This document shows, in pieces, positions 24,076 through 26,925 of a stretch of 26,925 nt of DNA. How positions within the stretch are numbered: position 1 is the first letter of the stretch; each line of letters begins with the position of its first letter. The translations under genes were made by a program, and so were the position numbers. Origin of the DNA: a virus. The notes beneath the pieces are model-generated. The model made no database searches. It was not told the origin of the DNA and saw nothing but the letters and a program-made list of their open reading frames with translations. The stretch is taken from positions 4,828-31,752 of the IMG/VR virus record IMGVR_UViG_3300030117_001114; one strand, given 5' to 3'.

Positions 24076-24435
24076 ATGAAAGAAAATAAAGTTTATGTGA
24101 TCCAAGAAGTTGCTGGAACTAAATCAGGTTCTCCTAAAATAAACATTATGGGTGCTGCTAAATATGGTAAGTTTGAATTTTTACTTCCAGAGTTTTCGCA
24201 AATAATATTTTCTCCTGGACCTTTAATTTTTAAATTAAGAAAAGGATTAAAAAATTTTACAACAGAAGATTATTTATTATTAACTGGTGATCCTGCTATT
24301 ATAGGTGTTGCATGTTCTATAGTTTCTGACATGACAAATGGTAAATACAATTTACTTAAATGGGATAAACAAGAAAGAGCTTATTATCCTATTGAAATTA
24401 ACTTATACGAGAAAGGAGAAATTGATGACAATTGA
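24076..24435 (+). CDS. Conserved phage protein of unknown function (early module)
   Basis: 119 aa starting at ATG 24076 (MKENKVYVIQEVAGTKSGSP). A TTG three codons upstream is also in frame but lies within the -10 box of the promoter. Compact alpha/beta protein with FEFLLPEFSQIIFSPGPL, KLRKGLKNFTTEDYLLL and GDPAIIGVACSIVSDMTNG segments. It resembles a family of hypothetical proteins in cyanophage and pelagiphage replication regions, with no known function. There is no membrane segment; the AIIGVACSIV stretch is probably buried. It is first in the rightward operon, and its stop overlaps the next gene by 11 bases, suggesting coupling. Confidence 0.75.
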   Translation: MKENKVYVIQEVAGTKSGSPKINIMGAAKYGKFEFLLPEFSQIIFSPGPLIFKLRKGLKNFTTEDYLLLTGDPAIIGVACSIVSDMTNGKYNLLKWDKQERAYYPIEINLYEKGEIDDN

Positions 24436-24976
24436 TTTTGAAAAAGACCAAGAAAATGTTTTGCAAAAAACAACAAACATACAGTCACTTGCAGATCAAG
24501 TAGAAAAGTTAGAGGCTTTACAAAAAAGACTTGAGTTACAAGAAGACAATATGAAAAATACAAAAAAAGAATTAGAATATTTATCTGGAGAAGTAATTCC
24601 AACCATGATGTCAGAGATGGGTTTATCACATCTTAAACTTATGGATGGTTCTTCAGTAGATGTAAAACCAAATTATAGCGCTAGTATCTCTGTTGCAAAT
24701 AGAGAAGCAGCGTTTGCATGGCTTCGTAACAATGGACTAGGAGATATAATCAAAAATGAGATATCCGTATCTTTTGGTCGTAACGAGGATAACAAGGCGG
24801 CTGATTATGCCAACCTTGCAGAGAGTCAGGGTTATCAACCTCAACAAAAATTGAAAGTTGAACCTATGACTCTCAAAGCGTTAGTCCGTGAACGTTTAGA
24901 GGCAGGAAAAGAAATGCCAACGGAAATTTTCAACGTGTTCGTTGGAAATAAAACAACAATAAAAAGGAAACAATAA
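24425..24976 (+). CDS. Conserved phage replication-region protein
   Basis: 183 aa. The start is set by AGGAG at 24414-24418, six bases before ATG 24425; an upstream in-frame ATG at 24338 would lie deep inside the previous gene. The first 60 residues are coiled coil (LADQVEKLEALQKRLELQED). The rest is a globular domain with LSHLKLMDGSSVDVKPNYSA, then FAWLRNNGLGDIIKN, EISVSFGRNED and VEPMTLKALVRERLEAGKEM. Related hypothetical proteins occur beside primase, helicase or ssDNA-binding genes in diverse phages, but no biochemical role is known to me. A 2-base gap precedes the next gene. A DNA-metabolism role is inferred from context. Confidence 0.7.
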   Translation: MTIDFEKDQENVLQKTTNIQSLADQVEKLEALQKRLELQEDNMKNTKKELEYLSGEVIPTMMSEMGLSHLKLMDGSSVDVKPNYSASISVANREAAFAWLRNNGLGDIIKNEISVSFGRNEDNKAADYANLAESQGYQPQQKLKVEPMTLKALVRERLEAGKEMPTEIFNVFVGNKTTIKRKQ

Positions 24977-24978
24977 AC

Positions 24979-25728
24979 ATGAACCAAGTAGCAGAAAAAA
25001 AAGAAGGAGCATTAGCTGTCAATATGTTTGAAGCTGATGCAAATCAAGGTGCTCAAAATATATCGCAAGAAGATCTTGCGTTACCTTTTTTAAAAATTTT
25101 GGGTCAACTATCTCCAGAAGTAAACGAAAGAGATGGTAAATATGTCGAGGGCGCAAAGCCTGGCAAGATAATTAACACAGTTACAAACGAATTGTTTGAT
25201 GAAATTTGTGTTGTGCCTTGTCATTATAAAAGACAATACATTGAATGGCAAGACAGAGGTACCAGTGGTGGTGCACCTGTTGCAATTCATGATGCAGGTA
25301 GTGATATCGTTAGTCAAACGACTAGAGATAAATCTTATAAAGATAGATTACCAAACGGTAATTATCTTGAAAATACTGCTAATCATTTTGTATTAGTTGT
25401 TAATGATACTCCGTCAACAGCTTTAATTTCTATGAAATCTACTCAACTTAAAGTTAGTAGAAAATGGAATTCATTGATGATGGGTATTAAATTACAAGGT
25501 AAAAATGGTTTGTTTACACCACCAACTTATAGCCACATTTATAATCTATCAACTGTGCAAATGTCTAATGACAAAGGAACATGGTTTGGATGGGAAGTTG
25601 AAAAGATGGGGCCAGTTAAAGATAAAGCAATGTATGAAATGGCTAAATCTTTTGCACAAAGCGTCGGTCAAGATGAAGTGCAGGTTAAACACGATTCAGG
25701 AAATACCAAAGACTCAACACCATACTAA
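24979..25728 (+). CDS. Conserved phage protein, possible ssDNA-binding role
   Basis: 249 aa. Recognisable conserved parts are LALPFLKILGQLSPEV (about 33-48), EGAKPGKIINTVTNELFD (about 57-74), VVPCHYKRQYIEW and VLVVNDTPSTALISMKSTQL (about 138-158). These belong to a widespread group of phage proteins in replication and recombination regions. They are often annotated as hypothetical, and some have been suggested to bind single-stranded DNA. Predicted as mostly beta with an acidic-polar disordered C-terminal tail (SGNTKDSTPY), a feature common in phage ssDNA-binding proteins. AAGGAAA lies upstream of the ATG. Function remains inferred. Confidence 0.65.
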   Translation: MNQVAEKKEGALAVNMFEADANQGAQNISQEDLALPFLKILGQLSPEVNERDGKYVEGAKPGKIINTVTNELFDEICVVPCHYKRQYIEWQDRGTSGGAPVAIHDAGSDIVSQTTRDKSYKDRLPNGNYLENTANHFVLVVNDTPSTALISMKSTQLKVSRKWNSLMMGIKLQGKNGLFTPPTYSHIYNLSTVQMSNDKGTWFGWEVEKMGPVKDKAMYEMAKSFAQSVGQDEVQVKHDSGNTKDSTPY

Positions 25729-25744
25729 TAGAATCCTAGGAGAT

Positions 25745-25772
25745 GGGCGCTGAAGCGAGAGTGGAGGCGCCC
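25745..25772 (+). promoter_or_regulatory. GC-rich RNA hairpin upstream of the primase gene
   Basis: GGGCGC at 25745-25750 pairs with GCGCCC at 25767-25772 around a 16-base purine-rich loop that contains GTGGA. GTTTAAAA follows, so it could be a weak intrinsic terminator or attenuator between the gene ending at 25728 and the primase. Its GC content stands out from the surroundings. The palindrome TCCTAGGA (25734-25741) lies just before it. A regulatory RNA leader for the primase is equally possible. Confidence 0.5.
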
Positions 25773-25783
25773 GTTTAAAAATT

Positions 25784-26925
25784 ATGTTTGAAAAAATATT
25801 TAAGGGATTGGAGCGTGCGCATGGTTGTACCAAAGTTACAACACCAGCAGAAAATGGTGTCAAACTAAAAGGACAATCATTCGTAGTACGTCAACCAGTG
25901 ACCACGGAACTGTGGAAGATGCACCTAGATGGCACGCAGAGTTTGGGCATCATACCTATTAACGAGGATAACCAATGTGTGTGGGGATGTGTTGACATAG
26001 ATTCATACGCAGGTTTTGATCACAAAAAATTAATAGATAAAATAAAACAATTTAAATTACCTTTGGCTGTGTGTAGGTCAAAGAGTGGAGGGGCACACGT
26101 CTTTCTGTTTACAGATCAACCCGTATCTGCAGAAAGAATGAGAGACAAATTAACAGAAATAAAAACATTATTAGGATACGGCGGATCAGAAGTTTTTCCA
26201 AAACAAATTCAATTAAAATCAGCAGACGACACAGGTAATTTTTTAAATTTACCATATTTTAGAGGCGATGACACAACACGTTATGCATTTAAAGCAGATG
26301 GTTCAGCTGCCTCATTGAGAGAATTTTATGAAATTTATGAAGAAATAAAACAAACAGATATTACAAAAATAAAAATAGAAAGACCACAGTCAGAATACTC
26401 TGATGCACCACCATGTATAGAACTTATGGCTATGAATAAAATACCAGAGGGTGGCAGAAACAATTCTATGTTTCACTTTGGTGTGTATGCAAAAAAGAAA
26501 TGGCCAGCAGAATGGAAAAGTAAAATGACATTGTTTAATGCAACAGCATCAACAACACCATTGAGTGAGTCTGAAGTAGAAATAATTAAACGACAACATG
26601 ATAAAAAAGAATGGGGATACAAATGTAATGATACACCTATGTGTAATCTGTGTGATAAAAAATTATGTAGAGAGAGAAAGTTTGGTATAGGTGAAGAGAT
26701 AGTATTTCCTGCACTAACTGACTTACAAAAAATTAAATTAGAAAAACCATACTACTATCTTAATGTAGATGGTGAAAGACTACACTTGGAGAATGTAAAA
26801 TTTTTAAAACAACAAAGTTTATTCCAAGAAGCATGTATGGAACAGTTAGATTTTAAACCACCAACAGTAAAACCTAAAGACTGGGACATGATAATAAACC
26901 CATTGATGAAGAACCACGAACCAAT
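25784..26925 (+). CDS. Archaeo-eukaryotic-type primase, 3' end outside window
   Basis: 380 codons are visible and the frame is open at the window end. Hallmarks of the archaeo-eukaryotic primase (AEP) superfamily are present: the metal-binding DxD, Asp71 and Asp73 in WGCVDIDSY, and SKSGGAHVFLF at 99-109 with His105, the nucleotide-binding motif. GGSEVFPKQ at 133-141 is typical of the TOTE/phage subgroup. A C-terminal helical part (IPEGGRNNSMFHFGVYAKK, about 220-238) is followed by a Cys cluster, C281, C287, C290 and C295, that may bind zinc or an iron-sulfur cluster. The missing 3' part might carry a helicase domain, as in many phage primase-helicases. The ATG follows TAAAAATT with no clear Shine-Dalgarno. 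Expected to prime phage DNA replication. Confidence 0.85.
   Translation, partial: MFEKIFKGLERAHGCTKVTTPAENGVKLKGQSFVVRQPVTTELWKMHLDGTQSLGIIPINEDNQCVWGCVDIDSYAGFDHKKLIDKIKQFKLPLAVCRSKSGGAHVFLFTDQPVSAERMRDKLTEIKTLLGYGGSEVFPKQIQLKSADDTGNFLNLPYFRGDDTTRYAFKADGSAASLREFYEIYEEIKQTDITKIKIERPQSEYSDAPPCIELMAMNKIPEGGRNNSMFHFGVYAKKKWPAEWKSKMTLFNATASTTPLSESEVEIIKRQHDKKEWGYKCNDTPMCNLCDKKLCRERKFGIGEEIVFPALTDLQKIKLEKPYYYLNVDGERLHLENVKFLKQQSLFQEACMEQLDFKPPTVKPKDWDMIINPLMKNHEP

Noticed and set aside
25743-25778. An 11-codon reading frame (MGAEARVEAPV) as a leader peptide gene
   Set aside because: AGGAG directly abuts the ATG with no spacing, so initiation would be poor. It is noted only as part of the hairpin leader.

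Overview
The window is part of an AT-rich, densely packed genome of a tailed double-stranded DNA phage, most likely an uncultured marine podovirus-like phage (pelagiphage or cyanophage relatives). Support comes from gene content and style: kelch-like tail proteins built from TQTAGLAFGG-type repeats, STAAELN tail-fibre repeats, clustered 2OG-Fe(II) oxygenases, virion proteins with DGGRxGY motifs, ATGA or TAATG gene overlaps, and no cellular housekeeping genes. The phage type is inferred from protein style alone. Terminase, portal, capsid and DNA polymerase are not in the window, so the virion class is not settled.

Layout. (1) 1-6159, tail fibre region: the C-terminal part of a tail fibre, then three paralogous kelch-like proteins with 6, 12 and 12 repeats, with a 103-aa gene behind a consensus ribosome binding site between the second and third. 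(2) 6198-10080, accessory cassette: a charged helical protein, a PAPS-type sulfotransferase and four consecutive 2OG-Fe(II) oxygenase-like genes; the five enzyme genes overlap each other by 4-20 bases. (3) 10095-12749, tail completion: a P22 gp10-like stabilisation protein and two small proteins. (4) 12829-21885, four end-to-end overlapping genes for probable internal or DNA-ejection virion proteins (872, 386, 380 and 1378 aa). (5) 21885-22561, lysis: a 64-aa XhlA/holin-like membrane protein and an M15 peptidase endolysin. (6) 22592-24022, a SNF2-type helicase, the only gene on the minus strand, convergent with the lysis genes and divergent from what follows. (7) 24076-26925, start of a replication/early module: three conserved phage proteins of unknown function and an archaeo-eukaryotic-type primase cut by the window end.

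How it fits together. Regions 1-5 read as one late programme on the plus strand: adsorption, possible chemical modification, tail closure, DNA ejection, lysis. Regions 6-7 read as DNA metabolism. The boundary between the helicase and the replication genes is a perfect 12-bp inverted repeat in which each arm carries the -35 box for one strand and the -10 box for the other, a compact candidate bidirectional promoter or switch.

The most notable items are this symmetric promoter, the six-repeat quantisation of the kelch-like family, and the sulfotransferase plus four-oxygenase cassette beside the tail fibres. No tRNA, rRNA, CRISPR array, insertion sequence or integrase was seen. No intergenic gap exceeds 80 bases.
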